From positions 3,906,001-3,970,000 of the forward strand of contig NZ_CP064703.1 in the NCBI RefSeq assembly GCF_023101085.1: a stretch of 64,000 bases of DNA, written 5' to 3'. This DNA is from Bradyrhizobium sp. 170 (GTDB lineage: Bacteria; Pseudomonadota; Alphaproteobacteria; Rhizobiales; Xanthobacteraceae). The position numbers and the translations under genes are program-made. The notes below the pieces were generated by a model, which saw only the letters and a program-made list of their open reading frames with translations, had not been told where the DNA came from and ran no database searches. The number at the start of each line of letters is the position of its first letter. The stretch's first letter is position 1. This document shows positions 63,784 through 64,000 of this stretch, in pieces.

Positions 63784-64000
63784 GGCACGTCGCGCTCCCA
63801 GTGCGGGTCGCCCAGCGCCTGGCGGGCGGCGGCGATATTGGTCGGGTGCAGTTGCGAGGCGCTCGCAAACGCCTTGACGGTCGCGTCATCGCGCATGACG
63901 AAATCGAGCACCGAAGCCAGAAATTGCGGGTCGGCCGCGGCCGTACGCAGCGTCTCCGGACCGATCCCGCTTTCGGCCAGGAACAGGCCTAGCCTTTCAG
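63780..64000 (-). CDS. DUF3572 family protein, 3' part only
   Basis: About 72 codons up to the window edge. Translated product ...ERLGLFLAESGIGPETLRTAAADPQFLASVLDFVMRDDATVKAFASASQLHPTNIAAARQALG matches the small helical DUF3572 proteins. It is immediately upstream of dinB with a 4-bp overlap, so the two are coupled. Function of the family is unknown. Confidence 0.8.
   Translation of the reverse strand, partial: ERLGLFLAESGIGPETLRTAAADPQFLASVLDFVMRDDATVKAFASASQLHPTNIAAARQALGDPHWERDVP

Overview
The window looks like chromosomal DNA of a high-GC alphaproteobacterium, most likely Bradyrhizobium or a close relative in the Nitrobacteraceae. The grounds are the gene families and their order: MipZ, a phasin, ClpS-ClpA, EipB (DUF1849), DUF1489, DUF3572 next to DinB, DUF599, AzlC-AzlD and a Bug-type binding protein. 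Intergenic palindromic repeats of a type common in that group support this. No rRNA, complete tRNA, CRISPR array, integrase or transposase gene was found.

Layout. 1-2575 (minus): start of a quinol oxidase operon, cyoE-cyoA-cyoB, cut by the left edge. 2576-4252: about 1.7 kb without a convincing gene, rich in short repeated motifs. 3995-12268: an 8.3-kb unit between two 43-bp direct repeats (41/43 identical). It holds a TetR regulator and a divergent set of genes: membrane-fusion protein, SnoaL-like protein, RND pump, short-chain dehydrogenase and FabF-like ketosynthase. Its right repeat abuts a broken DUF2182 gene beside DUF1326, which suggests an insertion. 13.1-31 kb: housekeeping and hypothetical genes (two polysaccharide deacetylases, mgtE, aldo/keto reductase, DUF599, GST, panC, mipZ, an MDR oxidoreductase with a divergent XRE regulator, an alpha/beta hydrolase). 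31-40 kb: VWA protein, GDSL autotransporter divergent from a MarR regulator, J-domain protein, D-Ala-D-Ala carboxypeptidase with SPOR domain, phasin, TadG-like protein. 40-46.7 kb: clpS-clpA, a PilZ-PAS-PAS-GGDEF diguanylate cyclase, a PilZ protein, a lytic transglycosylase. 46.7-51 kb: four copies of one palindromic repeat between a phosphatase, azlCD, a Bug protein, trmO, an unknown gene and a HIT protein. 51-55 kb: GNAT-like protein, GDPD, RidA, eipB. 55-64 kb: E1-alpha/E1-beta/E2 of a 2-oxoacid dehydrogenase, an NfeD protease-slipin pair, GYD protein, RidA, DinB, DUF3572.

How genes work together. The TetR-MFP-RND-SDR-FabF cassette reads as one regulated export or lipid-modification module, with a 49-bp operator between the divergent genes. 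The phasin promoter carries two copies of TTGTGC-N3-GCACAA placed around its -35/-10 elements. A related site lies upstream of the alpha/beta hydrolase, hinting at shared control by a PhaR-type regulator. ClpS-ClpA form an adaptor-unfoldase pair. The cyclase and the neighbouring PilZ protein make a small c-di-GMP neighbourhood.

Most informative points for follow-up: the repeat-bounded cassette, the recombination scar around its SnoaL gene, the three regulatory signals ahead of the hydrolase, the phasin operators, and an E2 whose catalytic Asp position is Thr.
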